Source: Salinisphaera orenii subsp. orenii MK-B5
GTDB lineage: Bacteria > Pseudomonadota > Gammaproteobacteria > Nevskiales > Salinisphaeraceae
Direction: 5' to 3'
DNA: 64,000 bases
Assembly: GCF_003788635.1 (NCBI RefSeq)
Contig: NZ_AYKH01000012.1
Coordinates: forward strand, 1 to 64,000
Part shown: positions 1-9,034 of the stretch, piece by piece
How positions within the stretch are numbered: position 1 is the stretch's first letter
Layout: every line of letters starts with the position of its first letter
Position numbers and translations under genes: made by a program
The notes under the pieces: model-generated
Databases searched by the model: none
What the model was told of the DNA's origin: nothing
What the model saw: the letters and a program-made list of their open reading frames with translations, nothing else

Positions 1-3000
1 CGCTTTGCCAGCGAGCGCGTGGCCTTGCGTACCAGCAGATAGAACAGCGGGGTCAGCAGCAGCCCGAAGAACGTCACGCCGATCATCCCGGAGAACACGG
101 CCACGCCCATCGCACGGCGCATCTCCGCACCCGCGCCGGTCGAGATCACCAGCGGCACGACGCCCATGATGAAAGCCATCGACGTCATCAGAATCGGGCG
201 CAGCCGCAGGCGCGCGGCGTCGAGCACCGCACGCAACGGGCCTGCGCCTTCAGCCTCGCGGTCGCGGGCGAACTCCACGATCAGGATCGCGTTCTTGCTC
301 GCCAGCCCGACGAGCACGATCAGCCCGATCTGGGTGAAGATATTGTTATCGCCACCCGTGATCTGCACGCCGAGCAGTGCCGAGAACAGCACCATCGGCA
401 TGATCAGGATCACCGCCAGGGGCAGGCCCAGACTCTCGTACTGGGCGGCGAGCACCAGAAACACCAGCACCACCACCAGCGGAAAAATCAGCATGCCGGT
501 ATCGCCGGCCAGGATCTGCTGATAGGTCAGGTCGGTCCATTCGAAGCTCATGCCGTTGGGCAGGCTTTGTTGGGCCACCCGCTCCATCGCCGCCTGGGCC
601 TGGCCGGTACTGAAGCCCGGCGCCGGGCCGCCGTTGATCTCGGCGGTGGCATAGCCGTTGTAGTGCATGATCCGGTCCGGCCCGGACGACGCGTTGAGGG
701 TGACGAACGCGCCCAGCGGAATCATCGCCCCGTCGGCGTTGCGCGTCTTCAGCTGCAGGATGTCGTCGGGTTCGAGACGGAACTCCGGCTCGGCCTGGAC
801 GTTGACCTGATAGGTGCGCCCGAAGCGATTGAACTGATTGACATACAGCGAGCCGAGATAGACCTGCATGGTGTCGAACAGCTGCTGCAGGTTCACGCCC
901 TGGGCGATCGCCTTGTCGCGATTCACGTCGGCATCGATCTGGGGCACGTTCTGTTGAAAGCCGGTGAACAGCCCGGCCAGCGCGGGCTCGGCGTTGCCGG
1001 CCGCGATCAGCTTCTGGGTTTCGGCGTACAGGGCCGCCGAGCCCAGATCGGCGCGATCCTGGATCTGCATACGAAAACCGCCGATCGTGCCGAGCCCGTT
1101 CACCGGCGGTGGCGGAAACACCGCCACGAAGGCCTCCTGTATGCCCGCGAACTTCTGGTTGAGCGCGCCTGCAATCGCGTTCGCCGACAGATCCGCGCTA
1201 CCCCGCTCCTCGAAGGGATCGAGGGTCACGAACACGATGCCGGTATTCGGGCTGTTGGTGAACCCGTTGATATTCAGACCCGGAAACTGGACCGCGCTCT
1301 CGGCGCCCGGCTGCTGGGCGACGATATCGCCCATGCGGCGGATGACCGCCTCGGTGCGATCCAGCGTGGCCGCATCCGGCAGCTGTGCGAAGGCGACCAG
1401 ATACTGCTTGTCCTGCTGCGGCACGAAGCCGGTCGGCGTCTGGGTGAAACCCAGCCCGGTGAGCCCGATCAGGCCGACGTAGAGCAGCACTGCGATACCG
1501 CCCACGCGAAAGACCCGGCCGATGCTGCGGACATAACCGTTCGAAGCCGCCGCGAAGAAGCGGTTGAACGGCCGGAACAGCCAGCCGAACAGGCCATTGA
1601 TCACGCGCGTGAGCCGATCGGGTGCCGCGCCCTTCTCCTGGAGCAGCAGCGCCGAGAGCGCCGGGCTGAGAGTGAGCGAGTTGAGCGCCGAGATGACCGT
1701 ACTGATCGCGATCGTGAGCGCGAACTGCTTGTAGAACTGGCCCGACAGGCCGCTGATGAAGGCCGTGGGCACGAACACCGCGCACAGCACGAGCGACGTG
1801 GCGACGATCGGCCCCGTGACTTCGCGCATGGCCTGGCGGGTGGCCGCGACCGGCTTGAGCCCGTTCTCGATATTGCGCTGCACGTTCTCGACGACCACGA
1901 TCGCGTCGTCCACCACGATGCCAATCGCCAGCACCAGGCCAAACAGCGACAAAGCGTTCAACGAGAACCCGAACAGATACATCACGGCAAAGGTGCCGAC
2001 CAGCGACACCGGCACGGCGATCAGCGGGATCACCGACGCGCGCCAGGTCTGCAGGAACAGAATCACCACCAGCACGACGAGCACGATCGCCTCGAGCAGC
2101 GTATGCACCACGTCGCGGATCGACTCGCGCACGAACACGGTCGGGTCGTAGACGATCTGGTAGTCCACACCCTGCGGGAAGCTCTTCTTGAGCTCGGCCA
2201 TCTTTGCGCGCACCTGCTCGGAAATCTCCAGCGCGTTGCTGCCGGGGCGCTGAAATACCGGAATGGCGGCGGCCGGGGCGTTGTCCAGCAGCGCACGCAG
2301 CGCATAGGTGTCCGCGCCGATCTGTACGCGCGCGACATCCTTCAGGTAGGTGATCTGGCCCGATTCGCCGGTCTTGACGACGATGTTCTCGAACTCTTCG
2401 GCGGTGGACAGCCGGCCCTTGGTATTGATCAGCAGCTGGAAATCCGCGCTGCTGCGCGTCGGCGGCGCGCCCAGCTGGCCGGCAGCGACCTGGATGTTCT
2501 GGTCGCGAATCGCGGCCACGACATCGCCCGCCGCCATGTTCCGGCTGGCCAGCTTGTCCGGGTTCAGCCAGACCCGCATCGCGTATTCGCCCGCGCCGAA
2601 CACCTGAACATCACCGACGCCGTCCAGGCGCGCCAGCTCGTCCTTGACCCGCACCAGCGCATAGTTGGCCAGATAGAGCCGGTCGTAGCGCTCGTTCGGC
2701 GAGACCAGATGCACCACCATGGTCAGATCGGGCGATGCCTTGTTGGTGGTCACGCCCAGACGCTGTACTTCTTCCGGCAGCTCCGGCACGGCCTGCGCCA
2801 CGCGGTTCTGTACCAGTACCTGGGCGGTATCCGGATCGGTGCCCAGCGCGAAGGTGATGGTCAGCGTCATCACGCCGTCGGCGGTCGACTGCGAGGACTG
2901 ATACAGCATGCCCTCGACGCCGTTGATCGCCTGTTCCAGCGGGCCGGCCACGGTATCGCCGATCACTTTCGGATTGGCGCCCGGGTAGCTGGCCTTGACC

Positions 3001-3137
3001 ACCACGGTCGGCGGCACGACTTCCGGATATTCGCTGATCGGCAGCAGCGGCAACGCCAGCAGGCCCACCAGCAGAATGAGCGTCGACAATACGCCCGCGA
3101 ATATCGGGCGGTCGATAAAGAATTGAGACAGTTTCAT
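1..3137 (-). CDS. RND (HAE1) multidrug efflux permease, cut at window edge
   Basis: Inner-membrane proton-driven efflux pump subunit of the AcrB/MexF class. The frame starts at the ATG at 3137 and begins MKLSQFFIDRPIFAGVLS, the standard N-terminus with TM1. The TM4 proton-relay Asp pair is visible (GIVVDDAIVVVEN), as is the MexF/OqxB-like stretch FEWTDLTYQQ and the final TM segment ending near YLLVRKATRSLAK. About 1045 residues lie in the window, and the family is about 1050 long, so only a few C-terminal residues are missing beyond base 1. The start overlaps the stop of the adaptor gene by 4 bp (ATGA), so the two are translationally coupled. The divergent TetR gene probably represses both. 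No outer-membrane factor gene is visible here. Substrate is unknown, though the aromatic-catabolic neighbourhood makes solvents or phenolics plausible. Confidence 0.93.
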   Translation of the reverse strand, partial: MKLSQFFIDRPIFAGVLSTLILLVGLLALPLLPISEYPEVVPPTVVVKASYPGANPKVIGDTVAGPLEQAINGVEGMLYQSSQSTADGVMTLTITFALGTDPDTAQVLVQNRVAQAVPELPEEVQRLGVTTNKASPDLTMVVHLVSPNERYDRLYLANYALVRVKDELARLDGVGDVQVFGAGEYAMRVWLNPDKLASRNMAAGDVVAAIRDQNIQVAAGQLGAPPTRSSADFQLLINTKGRLSTAEEFENIVVKTGESGQITYLKDVARVQIGADTYALRALLDNAPAAAIPVFQRPGSNALEISEQVRAKMAELKKSFPQGVDYQIVYDPTVFVRESIRDVVHTLLEAIVLVVLVVILFLQTWRASVIPLIAVPVSLVGTFAVMYLFGFSLNALSLFGLVLAIGIVVDDAIVVVENVQRNIENGLKPVAATRQAMREVTGPIVATSLVLCAVFVPTAFISGLSGQFYKQFALTIAISTVISALNSLTLSPALSALLLQEKGAAPDRLTRVINGLFGWLFRPFNRFFAAASNGYVRSIGRVFRVGGIAVLLYVGLIGLTGLGFTQTPTGFVPQQDKQYLVAFAQLPDAATLDRTEAVIRRMGDIVAQQPGAESAVQFPGLNINGFTNSPNTGIVFVTLDPFEERGSADLSANAIAGALNQKFAGIQEAFVAVFPPPPVNGLGTIGGFRMQIQDRADLGSAALYAETQKLIAAGNAEPALAGLFTGFQQNVPQIDADVNRDKAIAQGVNLQQLFDTMQVYLGSLYVNQFNRFGRTYQVNVQAEPEFRLEPDDILQLKTRNADGAMIPLGAFVTLNASSGPDRIMHYNGYATAEINGGPAPGFSTGQAQAAMERVAQQSLPNGMSFEWTDLTYQQILAGDTGMLIFPLVVVLVFLVLAAQYESLGLPLAVILIMPMVLFSALLGVQITGGDNNIFTQIGLIVLVGLASKNAILIVEFARDREAEGAGPLRAVLDAARLRLRPILMTSMAFIMGVVPLVISTGAGAEMRRAMGVAVFSGMIGVTFFGLLLTPLFYLLVRKATRSLAK

Positions 3138-4432
3138 TTCGCGCGATCCGCCAGCGCCACGAGACCGCGTGCGTTATCGATATAAAGCGCGGGCAGACCG
3201 TCTGCGCCGGCCAGCGGCTGTGGTTGAGCCGCCGCTTCCACCTGGGCCAGCTGCTCCAGCGTTTCGCCGTCCTCGAGCATCGACACCCGCTCGGGCGCGA
3301 CGGTCTGGCCGGGCATGACGTGCTGCAGGCCGTTGACAACGATGACGTCGCCCGGCTTCAGGCCCGAGCGCACCACGCGCAGGCCGCTGATGGACGGCCC
3401 CATTTCCACGCGCTGATACTCGACCGCGTTGTCGGCCGTCAACCGCAGTACGAAGCGCTTGTCCAGATCGGTGCCTATGGCGCGGTCGTCGATGAGCACG
3501 GTCTCGACCGCCGCGCCGCCGACCAGGCGCATCCGCGCGAACAGCCCGGGCGTGTACTGGCCGTCGCCGTTGGCGAACGCGGCCCGGGCCCGGATGGTGC
3601 CCGTATCGGGGTTCACCTGATTGTCGACGAAATCGAGATTGCCCCCGTGCGGGTAGCCGGTTTCGTCCACCAGCCCCATGAACACGCCGGTGATGTCTTC
3701 GTCGCCGCCGTGCTGGATGAGCTGCTCATAGCGAAGAAACGCCTGCTCGTCCACGTCGAAATAGGCATAGACCGGGTCCTGCGAGACGACGGTGGTCAGC
3801 ACCGCGCTGCCGTCAACCAGATTCCCGGCCGTGATGTTGGCGCGCGACACGCGCCCGTCGATAGGCGCCCGCACCTCGGTGAATTCCAGATTCAGCCGCG
3901 CGGCACGCAGCATCGCCTCGACCGAGCCCAGCTCGCCTTTCGCCGCCGCCTCGCTCGCCCTGAACTGATCGTATGCCTGGGTCGAGATCGCGTTGGCACG
4001 CTGCAATGCCCGGCCGCGTTGGAAATCGGCGCGGGCCAGCGCGAGCGACGATGCCGCACGCGCCTTTTCCGCGGAAAGCCGATCGACCTCGGCCTGATAC
4101 GGCCGCGGGTCGATCTGAAAGAGTAGATCGCCCTTGTGCACGATCGCGCCGTCGGCAAAGGCGACGCGATCGATATAGCCGTTCACACGGGCACGGACCT
4201 CGACGGACTCCACCGCCTGCAGGCGGCCGGTGAATTCCTGCCATTCGTGCAGCGATTTCACGATCACCGGCGCGACCGTCACAGCCGGGGGCGGGGTTGC
4301 CGCCTGTGCCTGTGCCTGTGCCTTTGCGGTCGTCGGGGAGGACACCGCATACGCGGCCACCGCGCCGACCAGTACGGCGATCACCGCCGCGATGCCGATC
4401 AGCCGGGACGACCGGCGCCTTGATTCACGCAT
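3134..4432 (-). CDS. RND efflux periplasmic adaptor (membrane fusion protein)
   Basis: 432-residue HlyD/AcrA-type periplasmic adaptor linking the RND permease to an outer-membrane channel. It has a basic N-terminus and a hydrophobic anchor (about residues 10-32), then an Ala/Gln-rich linker. The biotinyl-lipoyl-like half follows (VRARVNGYIDRVAF), then an Ala-rich coiled-coil hairpin (about 110-190), the second lipoyl half (VRAPIDGRVSRANI) and beta-barrel domains (DNQVNPDTGTIRARAAF). It is the first gene of the operon and overlaps the permease start by 4 bp. The promoter should lie in the operator-bearing gap at 4433-4649. MexE/OqxA-like assignment is by family resemblance, and no specific substrate can be read. 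Confidence 0.92.
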   Translation of the reverse strand: MRESRRRSSRLIGIAAVIAVLVGAVAAYAVSSPTTAKAQAQAQAATPPPAVTVAPVIVKSLHEWQEFTGRLQAVESVEVRARVNGYIDRVAFADGAIVHKGDLLFQIDPRPYQAEVDRLSAEKARAASSLALARADFQRGRALQRANAISTQAYDQFRASEAAAKGELGSVEAMLRAARLNLEFTEVRAPIDGRVSRANITAGNLVDGSAVLTTVVSQDPVYAYFDVDEQAFLRYEQLIQHGGDEDITGVFMGLVDETGYPHGGNLDFVDNQVNPDTGTIRARAAFANGDGQYTPGLFARMRLVGGAAVETVLIDDRAIGTDLDKRFVLRLTADNAVEYQRVEMGPSISGLRVVRSGLKPGDVIVVNGLQHVMPGQTVAPERVSMLEDGETLEQLAQVEAAAQPQPLAGADGLPALYIDNARGLVALADRAK

Positions 4433-4550
4433 TGAGAACTCCCTGGAGCGGCCACGAGCGCGCTCGAAACCGGTTGCGCCGGGTCGTCTCTTGTCGGGAG
4501 CGACTCGGCAGCTTGACAGCGTTCGGCAACAAGCCGATTCTTACGGAACT

Positions 4551-4600
4551 GTTACCGACCGGTAACGTCCTGAGGAGGATGTTAGTTACCGGTCAGTAAC
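4551..4600. promoter_or_regulatory. Two 16-bp dyads, probable TetR operators
   Basis: GTTACCGACCGGTAAC (4551-4566) and GTTACCGGTCAGTAAC (4585-4600) share GTTACYG/CRGTAAC arms and sit 34 bp apart centre to centre. They lie in the 217-bp gap between the divergent efflux operon and the tetR-type gene. The position and symmetry fit autoregulated TetR control of both directions. This is seen directly. The protein that binds them is inferred. Confidence 0.75.
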
Positions 4601-4649
4601 ATTTCAATAAAAATATTGTGCCTAAAGGCACCGAGAGTGATAAGCCGCT

Positions 4650-5264
4650 GTGAACCAAGAAGTTATTTCCGCGAAAAAAAAGCCGCGTGTACGCGACAGG
4701 ATCTTCGCCGCCGCCTGTGAGCTGTTCTACAGGCATGGCGTGCGCGCCGTCGGCGTGGACGCGATCGTGTCCGAGGCAGACACCAACAAGATGAGCTTCT
4801 ATCGCGCCTTCGCGTCCAAGGACGACCTGGTCGCCGCGTACGTGCGCCACGAGGTCGAAGAAGGCCTCGCGCACTGGGAGGCGACGCTGGAAAGCTATAA
4901 GGGCGACCCGCTGGCCCAGACGCGAGCCCTGTTCAAGGCGCATCGAGTCGAAACCTGCGCACAGGCGTCCCGAGGCTGTCCGCTGTCGAACGTCGCCGTG
5001 GAGCTATCCGAAACGCAGCACCCGGCCAAGGCGATCATCGAGGAATACAAGGCCGAGATGCGCCAGCGCTTTCGCCGCCTGGCCGGCGAAATGGGCGCGC
5101 CCAACGCGGACGCGCTGGGCGATACCCTGATGCTGCTCTGGGAAGGCGCCTATCTCTCGCCGTTGACGTTCTACGACCGCAGCGGCCCGGCCCAGAATGT
5201 CGTCAACGCCGCCGAAGCCGTGATCAAGGCATTCGTGCCCGAGCAGGCCCGGTCCGCGCACTGA
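4650..5264 (+). CDS. TetR/AcrR family transcriptional repressor
   Basis: 204-residue regulator with an N-terminal TetR helix-turn-helix at about residues 15-60 (RIFAAACELFYRHGVRAVGV, then SFYRAFASKDDLVAAYV). The C-terminal ligand domain contains the TetR_C-like stretch SRGCPLSNVAVEL seen in acrylate or aromatic-responsive members. The start is a GTG at 4650, and no strong Shine-Dalgarno is evident. It is divergent from the RND operon with two dyads between them, so it most likely represses the pump. The inducer is not predictable from sequence. Confidence 0.9.
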   Translation: MNQEVISAKKKPRVRDRIFAAACELFYRHGVRAVGVDAIVSEADTNKMSFYRAFASKDDLVAAYVRHEVEEGLAHWEATLESYKGDPLAQTRALFKAHRVETCAQASRGCPLSNVAVELSETQHPAKAIIEEYKAEMRQRFRRLAGEMGAPNADALGDTLMLLWEGAYLSPLTFYDRSGPAQNVVNAAEAVIKAFVPEQARSAH

Positions 5265-5393
5265 CGGACGGACAGCGTTGCCGACTCGTGCTCGTGTGCG
5301 GGGACCAACCCGGCAATATCCTCAGGCATTGGCGCGCCCGAGCGTCGCGACGCGTTCGGTCGCGCGATACGGCGCGGGCGGAACCCAGGCTGT

Positions 5394-6659
5394 CTAAGCG
5401 ACGCCCGGGGCTTCGCGCGCGTCGACCCGCGTGAGCAGCCAGCCGCCAGCGACGAACAGCACCAGCACCGACAGGATCGACAGCCGCGCGCTGCCGGACA
5501 GCGCCGCGGTCGCGCCGACCAGCAGCGGCCCGATCACCGCGGCGAACTTGCCCATCATGTTGTAGATGCCGAAATACTCGCCGGCGCGCCCGTCGGGGAT
5601 CAGGCGCGCGAAGTAGGAGCGCGACAGCGACTGCACGCCGCCCTGCACCAGCCCGATCACCGCGGCCATGACATAGAACTGCCACTCGTAGGCCAGGAAA
5701 TAGCCCCAGGCGGTAACGCCGGCATAGACCGCCAGCCCGAGATAGATCGCCTTCTTGGTCTCCCATTTCGAGGCCAGCCAGCCGAAGGCGATCGCGGCCG
5801 GAAAACCGATGAACTGCACCAGCAGCAGGGCGGTGATCAGGCTGGTCTGGCCGAAGCCGAGGTTGAGGCCGAAATCGACCGCCATGCGGATGATCGTGTG
5901 CACGCCGTCGATATACAGCCAGTAGGCGATCAGAAACGTGAATACCGGCTTTTCGCTGAAGATACGGCGCGCGGTCAGGCGCAGTTCGGCGAGTCCCTCG
6001 CGCATGGCGCGGGTGGCGCTCGGAGTATCCGCGTCGCGGCTCTCGTCGACGAACAGGAAGACCGGCAACGAGAACAGCGCCCACCAGACCGCCACGCTCA
6101 GAAACGACCAGCGCACCGCCGCCGCGCGATCGGCCAAAGCAAAGACCTCCGGCCACAGCGTCATCGCCACGTTCACGGCCAGCAGCAGGCCGCCGCCAAG
6201 ATAACCGAGCCCGTAGCCGAGCGCGGACACGCGATCGTAGTCCGCCGGCGCGCACACATCCACGATCAGGCTGTCGTAGAACACCATGGCCAGAAAGAAA
6301 GCCGTCGAGGCGATCACGAACAGCGTGAGCGCGGCCAGCCATTGCCCCGCGCCGACGAAGAACAGGCCGGCGGTGGCGGCCACCGCGATCCCGGTGACGC
6401 CTGCAAGCCAGGGTTTCTTGCGGCGGCTGCGATCGGCGATCGCGCCCAGCAGCGGGGCGAGGAACAGCACGATCAGGCTCGCCAGCGCGCTGCCCACGCC
6501 GAGCTGCAGCGTGCTCGTCTCGGCCGCGTGGTCGGCGCTCCAGTAGGTCTTGAAGAAGATCGGGAAGAAGCCCGCCACCACCGTGGTCGCGAAGGCGGAG
6601 TTCGCCCAGTCGTAGAGCGCCCAGCCGAGCTGGGCGCGACCCGTCGCCGCCCGGCTCAC
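5394..6659 (-). CDS. MFS transporter, UMF1 (Atg22-like) family
   Basis: 421-residue membrane protein with about 12 hydrophobic segments. The N-terminus QLGWALYDWANSAFATTVV is the signature of the UMF1/YxiO-type MFS family. A cytoplasmic DRSRRKKPW loop follows TM2-3, and GLVQGGVQSLSRSYFARLIP is the conserved second-half motif. The GTG start at 6659 overlaps the rimI stop (GTGA), making it the third gene of a UDG-rimI-MFS operon. The family has no well-defined substrate in bacteria. The link to its operon partners looks like co-location rather than pathway. Confidence 0.88.
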   Translation of the reverse strand: MSRAATGRAQLGWALYDWANSAFATTVVAGFFPIFFKTYWSADHAAETSTLQLGVGSALASLIVLFLAPLLGAIADRSRRKKPWLAGVTGIAVAATAGLFFVGAGQWLAALTLFVIASTAFFLAMVFYDSLIVDVCAPADYDRVSALGYGLGYLGGGLLLAVNVAMTLWPEVFALADRAAAVRWSFLSVAVWWALFSLPVFLFVDESRDADTPSATRAMREGLAELRLTARRIFSEKPVFTFLIAYWLYIDGVHTIIRMAVDFGLNLGFGQTSLITALLLVQFIGFPAAIAFGWLASKWETKKAIYLGLAVYAGVTAWGYFLAYEWQFYVMAAVIGLVQGGVQSLSRSYFARLIPDGRAGEYFGIYNMMGKFAAVIGPLLVGATAALSGSARLSILSVLVLFVAGGWLLTRVDAREAPGVA

Positions 6660-7132
6660 GCCAGGTCCACGAGTCGCCGCGACAGCAGCAGCGCATCCTC
6701 GCGCCCCTCCGGGCCCGGGTAGTAGCCGGGCCGCGTGGCGATGCGCTTGAAGCCGAGACGCTTGTACAGACGCCGGGCGGACTTGTTGGAGGGACGGACC
6801 TCGAGCATCAGCACCTCGGCATTGTCAGCGCGCGCCTGGCGCGTCATGGCTTCGACGAGACGCTCGGCCACGCGCTGTCCGCGCAGATCCGGCGCCACAC
6901 AGAGATTGAGGATGTGGGCTTCGCCCACCGCCACGGAAAGCAGCGCGTAGCCGACCACCGCCTCGTCGAGGTCGGTCGCGACCCAGCCGCGATAGCCCAC
7001 CCGCAGGCAGTCGCGAAAGATGCGCTCGTTCCAGGGGTAGCCGTAGGACACCTCCTCGATCGCGAGCACCGCGGGCACATCACCCGCCCGCATGCCGCGG
7101 ATGCCGATCAGCAGCTGCGGCTCGACGCTCAC
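6656..7132 (-). CDS. rimI: Ribosomal protein bS18 alanine N-acetyltransferase
   Basis: 158-residue GNAT acetyltransferase that uses acetyl-CoA to modify the N-terminal alanine of ribosomal protein S18. The GNAT acetyl-CoA loop is seen as VAPDLRGQRVAERLVEAM, and the C-terminal RLYKRLGFKRIATRPGYYP is the RimI-type ending (Tyr of RxGYY, then a DALLLSR strand). The GTG start at 7132 overlaps the upstream UDG stop by 4 bp. An internal ATG 13 codons later would lose the first strand and is less likely. The length is slightly above the usual 148-150. Confidence 0.9.
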   Translation of the reverse strand: MSVEPQLLIGIRGMRAGDVPAVLAIEEVSYGYPWNERIFRDCLRVGYRGWVATDLDEAVVGYALLSVAVGEAHILNLCVAPDLRGQRVAERLVEAMTRQARADNAEVLMLEVRPSNKSARRLYKRLGFKRIATRPGYYPGPEGREDALLLSRRLVDLA

Positions 7133-7929
7133 GCCGTCCGTCCACCGGCGCCGATGCGGGCCGCGATCCGCTTGAGATCCGCCCAGGCGCGCGCCTTCAT
7201 CTGCGGGCTGCGCAGCAGAAAGGCCGGATGATAGGTGATGAGCACGTCCAGATCCCGCTGCGGGTATTTGTGGGTGCGCCCACGCAGCTTGCCGAGGCTG
7301 TCGCCGCTATTCAGCAGCGTCTGCGCGGCCACGCGCCCGACCGCGACCACCAGCGTCGGGTCCATCAGCTCGATCTGGCGTTCCAGCACCGGCCAGTCCG
7401 CCGCGACCTCCTCGGCGTTCGGATCGCGGTTGTTGGGCGGGCGGAACTTGCAGATGTTGGTGATGTAGACGTTGGTCTCGCGTGAGCAGCCGATCGCGAA
7501 CAGCATGCGGTCCAGCAGCTTGCCGGCGCGGCCGACGAACGGCACGCCCTGGGCATCCTCCTGCGCTCCCGGCGCCTCGCCCACGATGAGCACGTCCGCG
7601 TCGCGCGCGCCGACCCCGAACACGGGCCGCTGGGCGCCGCGATGATCGCGGGTCGTCAGCCAGGCCTCCAGCTCGTCCCAGCCCATGCCGGACGGCGACG
7701 CGGGCGACGTCGGCGCGGCGGATGCCGGTGGCGCGGGTGCGGTCTGTACGTCGACGGCCACTTCCGCGGCTTCGGCGGTGACCTGGTCCGGGGCCAGCTC
7801 GCTCTCGCCGGCCGTGTCCACGGCCGGCGCCTGCTGGCGCGCTCCGCCGCCGAGCGGGCCGTCGGCACGCGCACGCCAGTCGACCAGGCCGAGTTCGCGT
7901 AGACAGGCGCTGCGATGATCTGAGTCCAT
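7129..7929 (-). CDS. Uracil-DNA glycosylase, family 4-like, cysteine-poor
   Basis: About 266 residues. The C-terminal 190 are a family-4/5 type UDG that excises uracil from DNA. Visible motifs are [34 protein letters not shown] and the HP motif [11 protein letters not shown]. The N-terminal 75 residues are an Ala/Pro-rich linker, longer than usual. Typical members carry a CxxC before the RTxxVFG strand plus two more cysteines that ligate a 4Fe-4S cluster. Here that place reads [16 protein letters not shown], and the later Cys positions read FRPP and ADWPVL, leaving only one Cys in the region (NICK). The start could be the ATG at 7929 or the GTG at 7932. It is the first gene of a tightly overlapped operon with rimI and the MFS gene. 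Confidence 0.88.
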   Translation of the reverse strand: MDSDHRSACLRELGLVDWRARADGPLGGGARQQAPAVDTAGESELAPDQVTAEAAEVAVDVQTAPAPPASAAPTSPASPSGMGWDELEAWLTTRDHRGAQRPVFGVGARDADVLIVGEAPGAQEDAQGVPFVGRAGKLLDRMLFAIGCSRETNVYITNICKFRPPNNRDPNAEEVAADWPVLERQIELMDPTLVVAVGRVAAQTLLNSGDSLGKLRGRTHKYPQRDLDVLITYHPAFLLRSPQMKARAWADLKRIAARIGAGGRTA

Positions 7930-8112
7930 CACGTCATAGCCTAACGGCTCGCAGTGGAAAAGACAGCCATGGGCCCGCCAAACGACCGGCCGTCATCACC
8001 GCGTGCCGGCGCTGAGTGGACAACCCGTATGGTGTTCGCACGCGGTGGCGCGGCGGGCTTGTCCGGGCCATCGAGGCGGGCGGCGTGCCTGCGCGAGCGC
8101 ACGATCACGGCT

Positions 8113-8137
8113 GCGCCGGCGACTCGACAGCCGGCGC
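8113..8137. other. GC-rich hairpin in the 287-bp UDG-pssA gap
   Basis: The arms GCGCCGGC and GCCGGCGC (8 bp) enclose a 9-base loop. It lies downstream of pssA, which runs on the minus strand and ends at 8217. There is no clear T-run on either strand, so a terminator role is only possible. The rest of 7930-8216 shows no gene that I can support. Confidence 0.35.
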
Positions 8138-8216
8138 TTTGGCCACGCGGCGTAACCGGCGTGCCTTGCAAAGACGGGCCCGCAGCGCCGGCCGCGCGCC
8201 GCACGGCCTGTCCACC

Positions 8217-8990
8217 CTAGCCCTGACCGCGCTTGAGCTTCCAGCGGCGCACGGCCATGAACGGACCGGAAGCCGCGTAGACGAAGAACGCGAGGAACAG
8301 CACCCGCGGCGGGTCGAGGATGATCAGCACGAAGACGATGAGCATGATCAGGATGTAGCGAAACGGCACACGTTCGCCGAAATTCAGATCCTTGAAGCTC
8401 TGATAGCGCACGTTCGAGACCATCAGCACGCCCGCGGCGACGGTCAGCAGGAACACGATCGGCACCAGCGCGCTGCCGTCGATGCCAAAGTCCGCGCCCA
8501 CCCACACGAAGCCGACGAGCAGCCCTGCGGCGGCCGGACTCGGCAGGCCGAGGAAGGTCTTCTTCTCGACCGGCGCACCGCGGGTGATGTTGAACCGGGC
8601 CAGCCGCAGCGCGGCCGCTGCCATATAGAAGAAAGCGGCCAGCCAGCCGAGCTTGCCGGCGGTGTCGCTGTAGTAGGCCAGGCTGTCCAGGCTGTAGAGA
8701 TAGGCGGTCAGTCCGGAGGCGAGCCCGAAGGCCACCAGATCGCCGAGGCTGTCGTACTGGATGCCGAAATCGCTTTCGGTGTGCGTCAGCCGGGCCACCC
8801 GGCCGTCGAGCATGTCGGTGAGCATCGCCACGAAGATGGCGATGGACGCCACCGTGAAGCGCCCCTGGGTCGCGGCGATGATGGCGTAGAAGCCGGCGAA
8901 CAGCGTGCCGGTGGTGAACAGGTTCGGCAGCAGATAGATGCCGCGTTTGCGTCGGCTGCCGGACTCGGTCTCTTCGGGGGCGTCGGCCAT
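8217..8990 (-). CDS. pssA: CDP-diacylglycerol--serine O-phosphatidyltransferase
   Basis: 257-residue integral membrane enzyme that makes phosphatidylserine from CDP-diacylglycerol and L-serine, the first step toward phosphatidylethanolamine. The CDP-alcohol phosphotransferase signature DGx2ARx8Gx3Dx3D is complete (DGRVARLT...G...YDSLGD, about residues 61-83). About seven hydrophobic segments follow. A good AGGAG lies before the ATG at 8990. It sits 44 bp downstream of the psd-like gene on the same strand, so the phospholipid pair is probably cotranscribed with the ilvN-ilvC genes. Confidence 0.95.
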   Translation of the reverse strand: MADAPEETESGSRRKRGIYLLPNLFTTGTLFAGFYAIIAATQGRFTVASIAIFVAMLTDMLDGRVARLTHTESDFGIQYDSLGDLVAFGLASGLTAYLYSLDSLAYYSDTAGKLGWLAAFFYMAAAALRLARFNITRGAPVEKKTFLGLPSPAAAGLLVGFVWVGADFGIDGSALVPIVFLLTVAAGVLMVSNVRYQSFKDLNFGERVPFRYILIMLIVFVLIILDPPRVLFLAFFVYAASGPFMAVRRWKLKRGQG

Positions 8991-9034
8991 CGCGTGGCTC
9001 CTGCTCGGGCGTGGGATGGGCCCGGTCTGGATGA

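Noticed and set aside
567-3185. An 872-codon open frame on the plus strand
   Set aside because: It is the antisense of the RND permease gene. The minus-strand frame has clear AcrB-type motifs throughout, and the plus-strand product is Arg/His/Gln-rich with no family.
7941-8204. Open frames on both strands in the UDG-pssA gap
   Set aside because: Low-complexity Arg/Ala/Gly products with no recognisable fold, consistent with random GC-rich sequence.
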